Shown here piece after piece: positions 10,768 to 19,061 of a DNA stretch of 64,000 bases. The notes under the pieces are model-generated. The model searched no databases. It had not been told where the DNA came from and worked only from the letters and a program-made list of their open reading frames with translations. The stretch lies in NCBI RefSeq assembly GCF_001294205.1, contig NZ_LAQT01000006.1, forward strand, positions 62,001 to 126,000. The letters run 5' to 3'. Position numbers and translations under genes: made by a program. This DNA comes from Amantichitinum ursilacus (GTDB lineage Bacteria > Pseudomonadota > Gammaproteobacteria > Burkholderiales > Chitinibacteraceae). Every line of letters begins with the position of its first letter. Positions within the stretch are counted from its first letter, which is position 1.

Positions 10768-11459
10768 TGGCCGCGCGCGGCTGGTTTATCACCGGCACCG
10801 ATACTGAGGTGGGCAAAACTGTCGCCACGTCGCAATTACTACGCGCGTTTGTGGCCAACGGTTATGCAACCGCAGCAATGAAACCGGTAGCGTCAGGCTG
10901 TGAGGTGCGTCGCGACGAGCAGGGCGGCGAGTGGTGGTGGAATGCTGACGTTGCTGCGCATGCCGAGGCCAGCAATCTGGCGCTGCCCGAGGCGCTGACC
11001 AATCCGTACAGGTTTTTGCCGCCGATTTCGCCGCATCTTGCTGCCCGTGATGCGGGTGTCGAGGTATCGCTGCCGCATTTACTCGATTGCGCGCAGCAGA
11101 TTGGTGCGCAGTCAGACGTGTTGCTGGTGGAAGGTGCGGGCGGATGGCTCGCGCCCTTGAACGAAACGGCATGCATGGCCGATCTGGCGGCGGCGCTGGG
11201 TTACCCCGTCATCTTGGTGGTAGGTATGCGTTTGGGTTGTATCAACCATGCGTTGTTGACGGTGCAGTCGATCAAGGCGCAAGGCGTGCCTTTGGCTGGC
11301 TGGATTGCGAATCAGGTTGATCCGGAGATGTCACGTTACGACGACAATCTGGCCACCTTGCAGCAGCGCATTGCCGCACCCTTACTGGGTGAAATACGCC
11401 ACAGCGCGCAGGCGCTGACACAGCGGCTGTCGGACGAAACCGTGCGCTTGCTTGTCTGA
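10767..11459 (+). CDS. bioD: Dethiobiotin synthetase
   Basis: 230 residues. ATP-dependent closure of the ureido ring to form dethiobiotin. The P-loop GTDTEVGKT lies at the N-terminus and VEGAGGWLAPL is the conserved second loop. Start chosen at ATG 10767, which shares its A with the bioC stop (TGATG); a TTG one codon upstream is the only alternative. A tight DedA-bioC-bioD operon is implied; no terminator is evident before the SCO gene. Confidence 0.95.
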   Translation: MAARGWFITGTDTEVGKTVATSQLLRAFVANGYATAAMKPVASGCEVRRDEQGGEWWWNADVAAHAEASNLALPEALTNPYRFLPPISPHLAARDAGVEVSLPHLLDCAQQIGAQSDVLLVEGAGGWLAPLNETACMADLAAALGYPVILVVGMRLGCINHALLTVQSIKAQGVPLAGWIANQVDPEMSRYDDNLATLQQRIAAPLLGEIRHSAQALTQRLSDETVRLLV

Positions 11460-11516
11460 ATGCTTGCGTAAGCATATAAGGCAGCGCACACTGACGCCAA
11501 TTTCGCCGGAACTCAT

Positions 11517-12110
11517 ATGATTATCAGCCTTAGACGTTTGCGAATCTTCTTCGCGCCCTTGGCTTTATTGTCGTTGGCGATGCTGGCGGGCTGCAGCAGG
11601 CCGCAGTTCCAGGGTACCGATTTAACCGGCGCCAGTTTTGGCGGCGATTTTGTGTTGCAAGATCATCACGCTAAAGCTCACCGCCTGGCGGACGATAAAG
11701 GCAAGGTAGTCGCGCTGTTTTTTGGCTACACACATTGCCCTGATGTTTGCCCGACGACGATGGCAGAATATGCGGCTGTCATGAAGCAACTGGGCGATAA
11801 AGCCAAGGACGTACAAGTATTGTTTGTGACGCTTGATCCGGCGCGCGATACCTCGGCATTGCTGGCGCAGTATGTGCCCGCATTCAATCCGGCCTTTATC
11901 GGTTTGACTGGCACCGACGCGCAAATTGCCGAAGTGGCCAAACAGTACAAGGTGGTTTATCAAAAACAGGGCGAGGGTGCTGGCTATACGCTGGACCACA
12001 GCGCCGGCAGCTATTTGCTGGATAAACAAGGGCATCTGCGCGTGCTGGAAAACTACGGCGCGCCTGTGGCCACATTGGTCGCAGACCTGAAGATACTGAT
12101 CGAGGAATGA
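11517..12110 (+). CDS. SCO1/SenC-type copper-binding lipoprotein
   Basis: 197 residues. SCO proteins deliver copper to, or reduce, the CuA site of cytochrome oxidase in the periplasm. A short signal peptide ends in lipobox LAGC with lipidated Cys26. The thioredoxin-like domain has the metal motif CPDVC (Cys74, Cys78) and the matching His161 in LDHSAGSYLLD. This is the full Cys-Cys-His copper site. A separate copper-resistance module lies at 29.6-34.1 kb, but nothing here ties the two together. The next gene starts six bases after its stop. Confidence 0.92.
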   Translation: MIISLRRLRIFFAPLALLSLAMLAGCSRPQFQGTDLTGASFGGDFVLQDHHAKAHRLADDKGKVVALFFGYTHCPDVCPTTMAEYAAVMKQLGDKAKDVQVLFVTLDPARDTSALLAQYVPAFNPAFIGLTGTDAQIAEVAKQYKVVYQKQGEGAGYTLDHSAGSYLLDKQGHLRVLENYGAPVATLVADLKILIEE

Positions 12111-12116
12111 GCTTGC

Positions 12117-12878
12117 ATGAGCGAGCCGATAGAACATCCACAAACGCCCGTTTCTGAGGGTGAAGATATTGCGCCGTTCCAGCTGACCAATCCGCTGGAG
12201 ATTGGAGCTGTCTTGCGCCAACTGGTGCTGCGTGGTGACAACATCACCATTTATTTTGCCCAGGGCCGCCAGTTGATGCTGTCGCGGCTGCTCGCGGTCG
12301 ATATCCCGAAGCGTGAGCTGATTCTTGATGTGGGCGGCCACGCAGAAACCAATGCCGCGCTGCTGAACTCCGAGCGCAACATCATTGTGGGCACGCCAGA
12401 CGGCGTAAAAATCCAGTTTGTGCTGAGCAAAATCCGCTCAACGCGCTTTGACGGCTCGCCCGCTTTTGTCGCTTCGTTTCCGTCGGACTTGATCAAACTG
12501 CAACGCCGCGAATTTTTTCGCATCGAAACGCCGCTAAACCGACCGTACACCTGCGAAATGACCCTGCCCGACGGCAAGCGCGCTGCGCTTGAACTGCACG
12601 ATTTGTCACTGGGCGGCATCGGGGCATGGGCGCTACCGCAGGTTGCGGTGCCGCTGGTGCCGGGTACGGTGCTGGAAAGAGCACAGCTTGAGCTTGGTCC
12701 GAATGGCATGTTGCAAATGGATCTGGAAATGCGCTCCAAGCGCGTCACGGTGCGCGGCTCGGGGCAAGAAATTTATCTGGTGGGCTTCAAGTTTGTGAAT
12801 ACCAGCCGGGCGGGCGAAGCAACCTTGCAACGTTTGATGGCCCAACTCGAACGCGAACGTAAAGCGCTAACAGGCTAA
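12117..12878 (+). CDS. ycgR: YcgR-like flagellar brake protein with PilZ domain
   Basis: 253 residues. YcgR proteins bind cyclic di-GMP and slow the flagellar motor. An N-terminal YcgR-N domain (about 22-122) precedes a PilZ domain (about 125-245). The two c-di-GMP motifs are intact: QRREFFR with Arg130, Arg131 and Arg135, and DLSLGG at about 162-167. No flagellar gene is in the window, so the motor role is by family. It starts six bases after the SCO gene and may be read from the same transcript. Confidence 0.9.
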   Translation: MSEPIEHPQTPVSEGEDIAPFQLTNPLEIGAVLRQLVLRGDNITIYFAQGRQLMLSRLLAVDIPKRELILDVGGHAETNAALLNSERNIIVGTPDGVKIQFVLSKIRSTRFDGSPAFVASFPSDLIKLQRREFFRIETPLNRPYTCEMTLPDGKRAALELHDLSLGGIGAWALPQVAVPLVPGTVLERAQLELGPNGMLQMDLEMRSKRVTVRGSGQEIYLVGFKFVNTSRAGEATLQRLMAQLERERKALTG

Positions 12879-12925
12879 GCGTAGCTGCAGTGGCGCGAGG
12901 CTGGAGCCGAATGACAAAAGCGGTT

Positions 12926-12961
12926 CCGGGTGAGTATCTCTTCTCTGGAATACCCACCCGG
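12926..12961. terminator. Long hairpin between convergent ycgR and alcohol dehydrogenase
   Basis: A 12-bp stem (12926-12937 with 12950-12961, one mismatch) with a 12-base loop lies in the 131-base convergent gap. There is no strong T-run on either strand, so termination is likely but not certain. Confidence 0.5.
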
Positions 12962-13009
12962 CGTTCTCCGCCACTCCTTACTTCCCCATTCCCTGCTTAT
13001 TACGCTTTA

Positions 13010-14035
13010 TCAAAATGCCAGGACCACACGGCCCAGCAGTTTGCCTTCTTCCATGTCCTGGAAGATCTGATTGATGTCTTCCAGTTTTGCCTTGGTGTAA
13101 TGGGTCTTGATCTTGCCGGCGGCGGCAAATTCAAGCGCCTCACGCAAGTCTTCACGCGTACCCACAATCGAGCCACGCACCGTGATGCGTTTGAGTACCA
13201 CGTCGAAAATCGGCGTTTCAAAGGTGCCGGGAGGCAAGCCGACCAACGAGATGGTGCCGCCGCGACGCAGTAGATCAATGCCTTGTTTAAACGCTGCGGG
13301 TGACACTGCGGTCACCAGCGCGCCATGCACGCCGCCGCCGGTTTTGGCCTGAACCTGCGCGACCATATCAGCCGATTTGTAGTTAAACGCCAGCTCAGCG
13401 CCCAGCTCGCGCGCTAGTTGCAGCTTTTCTTCATCGCCGTCGATGGCGACGACACGGAAGCCCATAGCCTTGGCATACTGCACCGCTACGTGGCCGAGGC
13501 CACCGATACCCGAAATGGCCACCCAGTCGCCCGGCTTGGCATCGGTTTCTTTCAGGCCTTTATAAGTGGTGACGCCTGCGCACAGGATCGGCGCAACCAT
13601 ATAAGGATCAAGCCCGGCCGGAATATGCGCGACGTAGTCTGCGGGGGCCAGCATGTATTCCGAGAAACCACCATTGACCGAATAACCGGTGTTGGTTTGT
13701 TCAGGGCACAGCGTTTCCCAGCCAGTAACGCAATATTCGCAGCAGCCGCACGCTTCGTGCAGCCAGGGCGAACCGACCAGATCGCCCACTTTGATGCGGG
13801 TAACGCCTTCGCCCACTTTGACCACTTCGCCAAGCCCTTCATGGCCTGGAATAAATGGGGGCGTGGGTTTGACCGGCCAATCGCCCTTGGCGGCGTGTAA
13901 ATCGGTGTGGCAAACGCCGCAGGCCACCAGGCGGATCAATACCTGGCCAAAGCCGGGATCAGGAATTTGAACGGTGGAAATTTCGAGCGGTTGGCCAAAG
14001 GCGCGAACAACAGCAGCACGTGATGCAGTGGACAT
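13010..14035 (-). CDS. adhP: Zinc-dependent alcohol dehydrogenase (AdhP-like)
   Basis: 341 residues. Medium-chain dehydrogenase oxidising ethanol or other primary alcohols with NAD. The catalytic zinc ligands are visible as Cys39 in CGVCHTD, His65 in GHEGLGE and a later Cys; the structural zinc cysteines are in [16 protein letters not shown] (96, 99, 102, 110). The nucleotide fold motif is [14 protein letters not shown]. The start ATG at 14035 has AGGAGA upstream; a longer in-frame start at 14086 has none. Apparently monocistronic. Confidence 0.92.
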   Translation of the reverse strand: MSTASRAAVVRAFGQPLEISTVQIPDPGFGQVLIRLVACGVCHTDLHAAKGDWPVKPTPPFIPGHEGLGEVVKVGEGVTRIKVGDLVGSPWLHEACGCCEYCVTGWETLCPEQTNTGYSVNGGFSEYMLAPADYVAHIPAGLDPYMVAPILCAGVTTYKGLKETDAKPGDWVAISGIGGLGHVAVQYAKAMGFRVVAIDGDEEKLQLARELGAELAFNYKSADMVAQVQAKTGGGVHGALVTAVSPAAFKQGIDLLRRGGTISLVGLPPGTFETPIFDVVLKRITVRGSIVGTREDLREALEFAAAGKIKTHYTKAKLEDINQIFQDMEEGKLLGRVVLAF

Positions 14036-14106
14036 GACAGTTCTCCTGTATTGCGGATGCACCCGGGGACGGGCGACATGACACATGCACCTTACTGCTA
14101 ATATTT

Positions 14107-15060
14107 CTACGGCTTATTGATCCAACTCAGATTTCGGACATGTGCCAAAAACTGGTCGACATCGGGCCAGCGCAATTTGATACGTAGTTCCTGGCTTAGC
14201 CGCACATTGCGCAGCCGCCGCGATTCGTTCAGATAAGACAACAAAGCAGGCGACAACACATGCTGTGCCTCGGCGCGGCTAATGCGCGGCGGGCGCGGCA
14301 GACCGGCATGATCGGCGACGCGATCAAACCAGTCGGCCATGCGCAGGGGCTGATTGTCCACCACGTTGTAAACACGCAGCGGCCGGGCGCGGAACAACGC
14401 CAGGCAGACCGCGCGCGCCAGATCGTCGGCGTGTATATGGTTGGACCAGCTGTCTTCTTCGGCCCGTAGCGCGGGTTCGCCGCGCTGCACGCGGGCCAGT
14501 GGCAAGCGACCGGCCGCATAGATGCCTGGGGCGCGCAAAATACCCAGTCCGATGCGGCTGCGACGCGCCCAGCGGCGTAACGCCACTTCTGCCGCCACGC
14601 GCCGTTGTGCGCGCTCCGACCTGGCGTGCGCCGGGCTGTTTTCATCCAGCCAACCACCATCCGCATCGCCATACACCCCGGTTGTGCTGATGTAGACGGC
14701 GTGCGCAGGGGGCTGTGTTAAAATTGCCACTTTCTTTGGCCCCCGCCACGGCGGCCGGCTGAGTGCCTGAACCAGATTGCGCGTGCGCTGGTCCAGACTG
14801 GAGTCGCCCGCAGGCGGCGCGCTGTGGATCAGCCAGGTTGCCAGTCCGGCAATACGCCGCAACGTGGCTGGCTGATCCAGATCGCCCCGCACCACGCGTA
14901 CGCCCAAGGCACGCAACCGGGTCGCTTGCTCCGGGCGTCGAACCAGCGCATAGACCTGAAAGCGCACCAGCAGCCATGGCAGGGCGCGTTGGACAACATC
15001 GCCACAGCCAATAATCAGCAGGCGTGGACGTTGGATGGATTGCGGTTTATGGGCTAACAC
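14107..15060 (-). CDS. NAD(P)-binding epimerase/dehydratase-like protein (YeeZ type)
   Basis: 317 residues with an extended-SDR fold. [19 protein letters not shown] is a Rossmann nucleotide-binding start, though the usual GxxGxxG is altered to [26 protein letters not shown] carries the expected Thr-Gly-x-Tyr region, and [15 protein letters not shown] matches the family's His-x-Asp-Asp stretch. The substrate is unknown; relatives are annotated as sugar-nucleotide epimerase-like. The catalytic Tyr-x3-Lys is not obvious, so activity is uncertain. It is divergent from the ferredoxin reductase with only 24 bases between starts. Confidence 0.75.
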   Translation of the reverse strand: MLAHKPQSIQRPRLLIIGCGDVVQRALPWLLVRFQVYALVRRPEQATRLRALGVRVVRGDLDQPATLRRIAGLATWLIHSAPPAGDSSLDQRTRNLVQALSRPPWRGPKKVAILTQPPAHAVYISTTGVYGDADGGWLDENSPAHARSERAQRRVAAEVALRRWARRSRIGLGILRAPGIYAAGRLPLARVQRGEPALRAEEDSWSNHIHADDLARAVCLALFRARPLRVYNVVDNQPLRMADWFDRVADHAGLPRPPRISRAEAQHVLSPALLSYLNESRRLRNVRLSQELRIKLRWPDVDQFLAHVRNLSWINKP

Positions 15061-15084
15061 GGTTATTTATCGAAGACGGAAAAG

Positions 15085-16119
15085 ATGTCGAAGCAACTTA
15101 CCATTCAGCCTTCTGGCCAGCAAATCACGATGCAGGATGACCAGACCATCCTGGACGCGGCCATGGCCGCTGGCTTTAACATGCCATATGGCTGCAAGAA
15201 TGGCGCCTGTGGCGCCTGCAAAGGCCAGATCATCAGCGGCGATGTGGATTACCCCGACGGTTATGCCGAATCCGCGCTGCCGCATATGGAGCGCGAGCGC
15301 GGCCTGGCGTTGTACTGCTGTGCGGTGCCCAAGGGCGATATCACCGTCGAATGCCGCGAGGTGGCGGCCACCAAAGATATCCAGATCAAGACGTTGCCGT
15401 GCCGCGTGCAGCAGATCGACAAGATCTCACACGATGTGGCGGTACTGTCGCTGAAGCTGCCCACCACCGAGCGCATGCAGTTTCTGGCGGGCCAATATAT
15501 TGATCTGCATACCAAAGGCGGCAAGAAGCGCAGTTTTTCGATCGCCAATGCGCCGCACGAAAGCGAATACCTGCAGCTGCATATCCGCTGCATGCCGGGT
15601 GGCGAATTTTCTGATTACGTCTGGAACGAGATGAAAGAGCGCGAAATCATGCGCTTTACCGGCCCGCTGGGTTCGTTCTTTCTGCGCGAAGACAGTGATC
15701 GTCCAATCATCTTTATTGCCACCGGCACCGGCTTTGCGCCGATCAAGGGCATTCTGGAACATGCCTTCAACAAAGGCATCCAGCGCGAAATGATCCTGTA
15801 CTGGGGCTGCCGCAGCCTGCAAGACCTGTATATGCCGCAGTTGCCCAGCGACTGGCAGCAGCAGCATCCCAACTTTACCTTTATCCCGGTATTGAGCGAC
15901 CCGCAGCCCGAAGACCAATGGCAAGGCCGTACGGGCCTGGTCCACGAGGCGGTAATGGACGATTTCAATAATCTGTCGGGCTGGCAGGTGTATGCCTGCG
16001 GTGCGCCGGTGATGGTGGAAGCGGCGTACACGCACTTTGTATCGCACGGCTTGCCGGAAGGCGAATTCTTCTCGGATGCGTTTTTCAGCTCGAAGGATCT
16101 GGGCAAACCCAAGGCGTGA
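15085..16119 (+). CDS. 2Fe-2S ferredoxin/FAD/NAD(P)H oxidoreductase (CDP-6-deoxyglucoseen reductase-like)
   Basis: 344 residues in three parts: an N-terminal plant-type 2Fe-2S domain with Cys37, Cys42, Cys45 and a fourth at 78 or 79; a FAD domain with KRSFSIANAPHE (the RxYS-like flavin motif); and an NAD domain with FIATGTGFAPIKGILEH and YACGAPVMV. Proteins of this layout are annotated as CDP-6-deoxy-delta-3,4-glucoseen reductase (AscD/RfbI). No deoxysugar genes are near, so the electron acceptor here is unknown and a general reductase role is more cautious. A terminator follows. Confidence 0.85.
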   Translation: MSKQLTIQPSGQQITMQDDQTILDAAMAAGFNMPYGCKNGACGACKGQIISGDVDYPDGYAESALPHMERERGLALYCCAVPKGDITVECREVAATKDIQIKTLPCRVQQIDKISHDVAVLSLKLPTTERMQFLAGQYIDLHTKGGKKRSFSIANAPHESEYLQLHIRCMPGGEFSDYVWNEMKEREIMRFTGPLGSFFLREDSDRPIIFIATGTGFAPIKGILEHAFNKGIQREMILYWGCRSLQDLYMPQLPSDWQQQHPNFTFIPVLSDPQPEDQWQGRTGLVHEAVMDDFNNLSGWQVYACGAPVMVEAAYTHFVSHGLPEGEFFSDAFFSSKDLGKPKA

Positions 16120-16137
16120 TCGTGCGCGGCGCAAACA

Positions 16138-16172
16138 AAAACCGGTGCACTCCAACGAGGCACCGGTTTTTT
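16138..16172 (+). terminator. Rho-independent terminator after the 2Fe-2S reductase
   Basis: An 11-bp stem (16138-16148 with 16160-16170), A-rich before and T-rich after. It can also act on the minus strand, where it would follow znuA (stop at 16197), so it probably serves both convergent genes. Confidence 0.88.
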
Positions 16173-16196
16173 ATCGCCTAGAACATCCAGGCGCGA

Positions 16197-17078
16197 TTAG
16201 CGATTCAGTTTCATCCCTGCCACCAATGACGTCACATTGTGGCGATACATCGTTAGATAGTGATTGGCGCGCGGGTCTTTCGACAACGCGTCGGAATACA
16301 GTTGTTCGCCCAGCGGGCTGCCGGTTTCGGCGCCAATCTGCTGCACCATTTTCGGATTGCTGATGTTTTCCATAAACACCGCGTGGACGCCGCTTTTCTT
16401 GATTTGATCAATCAGCTTGCCCACGTCCTTGGCGCTGGGTTCAGCGTCGGTGGATACGCCTTGCGGTGACAAGATCTTGATGCCAAAGCGCTTGCCCAGA
16501 TAGCCGAACGCATCGTGCGAAGTCAGGATGACACGCTTACTTTGCGGCACCGTATTGAACTGCGTGCTAGCCCAGTTGGCCAGCTCGTCCAGCTGTTTTT
16601 GATACGCATCGGCGCGTTGTTGATAGGCGCTGGCGCCTGCCGGGTCGGCTTTGACCAGCGCTGCGGTGATGTTGTTGACCATCAGTTTGACTTGCGCAGG
16701 GTCTTGCCAGATATGCGGATCAGTGATCGTTTTGCCTTCTTCGTTCATCGTGAGCGGCGCGACACCGGTGCTGACGGTGACCACCGTGCCTTTATAGCTG
16801 GCGGCTTGCTGCAAGCGCGTCAGCCAGCCTTCCAGCCCCAGACCATTGACGAAAAACAGGCGGGTACGTCCCACGCTGGCGATATTGCCCGGCGTCGGCT
16901 GAAACACATGGGCATCTTCGTCCGGACCTACCAGCGTCATCACATCGACGCGATCACCGCCGACCTGTTTGACCAGATCGCCCAGCACGCTAAAACTGGC
17001 AGCGACCGGTAAGGCGGCGTGCGCGGGCAGGGCGATAGCGCCCAGCAATAAACTGAAGGCGACAACAAAGCGACGCAT
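16197..17078 (-). CDS. znuA: Zinc/manganese ABC transporter substrate-binding protein
   Basis: 293 residues with a cleavable signal peptide (MRRFVVAFSLLLGAIALPAHA). It is a periplasmic cluster A-I metal-binding protein. Metal-ligand stretches are DEDAHVFQPTPG (His), DPHIWQDP (His), HDAFGYLGKRFGI (His) and a late Asp/Glu. There is no long His-rich loop between domains, unlike typical ZnuA, so manganese or another metal cannot be excluded. It is the last gene of the operon; the 82-base gap before it holds an AGGAAG ribosome site. Confidence 0.92.
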   Translation of the reverse strand: MRRFVVAFSLLLGAIALPAHAALPVAASFSVLGDLVKQVGGDRVDVMTLVGPDEDAHVFQPTPGNIASVGRTRLFFVNGLGLEGWLTRLQQAASYKGTVVTVSTGVAPLTMNEEGKTITDPHIWQDPAQVKLMVNNITAALVKADPAGASAYQQRADAYQKQLDELANWASTQFNTVPQSKRVILTSHDAFGYLGKRFGIKILSPQGVSTDAEPSAKDVGKLIDQIKKSGVHAVFMENISNPKMVQQIGAETGSPLGEQLYSDALSKDPRANHYLTMYRHNVTSLVAGMKLNR

Positions 17079-17160
17079 GGCAAGACTTCCTGAGAGTGGA
17101 GAAACCGGAATATCGGGTTATGCGCCCGGCGTTGTCGCTATCGCAGCCACCAACCCGCAA

Positions 17161-18030
17161 TCAATGTTGCAAGTGGGTTTTGCTGGCGCGGCGGCCCAGC
17201 CAGCCATGCGGCGCAAGCCAGAGCGACAGCAGATACAACACGCCCGCCACCAGCACGATGGCGGGGCCAGACGGCAAATTCAGGTGGTATGACAACAGCA
17301 GACCCACCACGCTGGCGACCAGGCCCGCCACCCAGGCGGACCACAGCAAACCGGCCAACGTATCGGCCCACAAGCGGGCGATCGTGGCGGGCAGCATCAT
17401 CATGCCCACAGCCATCAGCGTGCCCATGGCCTGAAACCCGGCCACCAGATTCAGCACGGTCAGCACCAGCAAACCCAAGTGGTACCGGCTGCCGCGGCCG
17501 CCTGTGACGGCCAGATAGCCGGGATCAACGCATTCAAGAATCACGCCACGGTAATTGATGGCCAGCCAAAGCAGCGTCAGCGTGGCGATGGTGGCCAGCA
17601 TATACAGCGCGGCATTATCGATGGCCAGCACCGAGCCAAACAGCAGATGGATCAGATCGACGTTGCTGCCGTAACGCGATACCAGCACCACGCCAATGGC
17701 GAGCGAGACCAGATAAAAGCCGGCAAAGCTGGCATCTTCGTTCAGGCTGGTAAACCGGCTGGCCAGGCCCGCCAGCAATGCCACCAGCAAGCCCGCGACG
17801 ATGCCGCCGCCAGCCAACCAAGGTAGCGCAAAGCCGCCAAAAATAAAGCCGATGGCCGCGCCCGGTAGCACGGCGTGCGATAGCGCATCCCCCATCAAAC
17901 TCATACGCCGCAATACCAGCATCACGCCCATGGGCGCGCACCCGGTGGCCAAAGCCACACAACCGGCTAAAGCGCGGCGCATAAAGGCGTAATCGGTGAC
18001 AGGCGCCAGAAACATCTCATGCAAGGTCAT
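17161..18030 (-). CDS. znuB: Zinc/manganese ABC transporter permease
   Basis: 289 residues and highly hydrophobic, with about eight or nine membrane helices. It is the ABC-3 family permease that moves the metal across the inner membrane. The stretch LRRMSLMGDALSHAVLPGAAIG is the characteristic family motif. The start is ATG 18030, overlapping the znuC stop as ATGA; a GTG five codons upstream is also open. Translational coupling with znuC is likely. Confidence 0.92.
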   Translation of the reverse strand: MTLHEMFLAPVTDYAFMRRALAGCVALATGCAPMGVMLVLRRMSLMGDALSHAVLPGAAIGFIFGGFALPWLAGGGIVAGLLVALLAGLASRFTSLNEDASFAGFYLVSLAIGVVLVSRYGSNVDLIHLLFGSVLAIDNAALYMLATIATLTLLWLAINYRGVILECVDPGYLAVTGGRGSRYHLGLLVLTVLNLVAGFQAMGTLMAVGMMMLPATIARLWADTLAGLLWSAWVAGLVASVVGLLLSYHLNLPSGPAIVLVAGVLYLLSLWLAPHGWLGRRASKTHLQH

Positions 18031-18743
18031 GGGCGGGCACACCAAGGCGCATCGTTTTGCCAGTATTCGGTCATTTGTTGAGCGCGTTGCAGGTTGTCTT
18101 CAGACAGCGTGCTGGCCGTATCGCCCCAGGCGATTACCTCGTGCGCCAGCAATAGCGTCTCGGGAAAATGTTCGTGAGCCAGGCCCATGTCGTGTACCAC
18201 CACCGCCACTGTGCGTTGCTGCGCACGCCAGTGCGCGAGGATGGCCAGCAGCGTGTCACGCGTGCGGGTGTCGACGTTATTAAAGGGTTCATCCAGCAGG
18301 ATGATGGGCGTGTCTTGCACCAGCAGTCGGGCAAAACGCGCGCGTTGCAATTGGCCGCCCGACAAGGTGGCGATGGTGCGTTGACCAAAGCCGCTGAGGC
18401 CAACACGTTCCAGCGCTTCGTCAGCGCGATCGGTTTCTTCGCCGTCCAGCGCGCGCAAACCACCGCGCCGCTTCCACGCGCCGGCCAACACCAGCTCGCT
18501 TACGGTTAACGGAAACTGTCGATCCAGCTCGGCCATTTGCGGCAGATAGGCAATATCGCCATCGACATGGATGGTGCCGGTGGTCAGCGCTTGCTGGCGC
18601 GTAATGGCTTTCAGCAGCGTGGTTTTGCCCGCACCGTTGGGCCCGACCACGGCGGTCAGGCCACCCGCGGTAAACGTGCCGGTCAGATGGTGCACCGCCG
18701 GGTGTTTGCGATAGCAAACCGTGACGTCATCCAGCCGGATCAT
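18027..18743 (-). CDS. znuC: Zinc/manganese ABC transporter ATPase
   Basis: 238 residues. It is the cytoplasmic ATPase that powers ZnuB. Walker A is GPNGAGKTT, the signature is LSGGQLQRARFARLL, Walker B is IILLDEPFNNVD, and the switch histidine lies in VVVVHDM. The start is ATG 18743, whose last bases overlap the stop of the upstream His-rich gene (ATGA). Four genes (His-rich, znuC, znuB, znuA) thus form one compact operon under the palindrome-bearing promoter near 19.0 kb. Confidence 0.93.
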   Translation of the reverse strand: MIRLDDVTVCYRKHPAVHHLTGTFTAGGLTAVVGPNGAGKTTLLKAITRQQALTTGTIHVDGDIAYLPQMAELDRQFPLTVSELVLAGAWKRRGGLRALDGEETDRADEALERVGLSGFGQRTIATLSGGQLQRARFARLLVQDTPIILLDEPFNNVDTRTRDTLLAILAHWRAQQRTVAVVVHDMGLAHEHFPETLLLAHEVIAWGDTASTLSEDNLQRAQQMTEYWQNDAPWCARP

Positions 18744-18979
18744 TGCAGCGCCCACCACGTGAATAGCCAAACCAGTGCCAACGGCACAATCGCAATCAGC
18801 AAGCGTTGCGCGGCCCCGGCGGCAAACAGCCGCGCCGCAAGCGGCGGCCGACCGGGTGCCTTGGGCGCACGGTGCGCATGCGCATGGCTGGCCGCCTGGC
18901 TGTAGCTGTGGTTGTGGCTATGATCATGGCCGGCGCCATGCTCATGCGTGTGAGGGGCCTGTGGGGCAGGAACGGACAT
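18740..18979 (-). CDS. Small histidine-rich tail-anchored protein leading the metal-uptake operon
   Basis: 79 residues from ATG 18979, unrecognised. Residues 10-36 contain ten histidines in HTHEHGAGHDHSHNHS and SHAHAHR runs; residues about 58-78 form one hydrophobic, Trp-rich helix at the very C-terminus. There is no signal peptide, so a cytoplasmic His-rich domain tethered to the inner membrane is likely, although the opposite orientation is possible. The start is chosen because earlier in-frame ATGs (19012, 19039) lie within the predicted promoter. No clear ribosome site is seen. It overlaps znuC (ATGA). A metal-buffer or metal-handover role is inferred from composition and operon only. Confidence 0.75.
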   Translation of the reverse strand: MSVPAPQAPHTHEHGAGHDHSHNHSYSQAASHAHAHRAPKAPGRPPLAARLFAAGAAQRLLIAIVPLALVWLFTWWALQ

Positions 18980-18997
18980 CGGCAGGTTCAGTATTTT

Positions 18998-19040
18998 GCA
19001 ACAGTGTTGCATTATGGCGAACAAGCCGTTGCCCGACAAG
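18998..19040 (-). promoter_or_regulatory. Promoter and Fur/Zur-type operator of the metal-uptake operon
   Basis: On the minus strand TTGTCG (19040-19035) and CATAAT (19017-19012) are separated by exactly 17 bases. Immediately after, TGCAACAGTGTTGCA (18998-19012) is a perfect 7-1-7 palindrome overlapping the -10 edge and likely transcription start. The 7-1-7 layout is that of Fur-family boxes, and zinc uptake operons are usually repressed by Zur. The assignment to Zur is inference; no zur gene is in the window. Confidence 0.7.
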
Positions 19041-19061
19041 CTGGAATGCGATGATGCCGCT

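Noticed and set aside
18980-19039. Earlier ATG starts (19012, 19039) for the His-rich protein.
   Set aside because: They fall within the predicted promoter and operator and would make the leader coding; no ribosome site is present.
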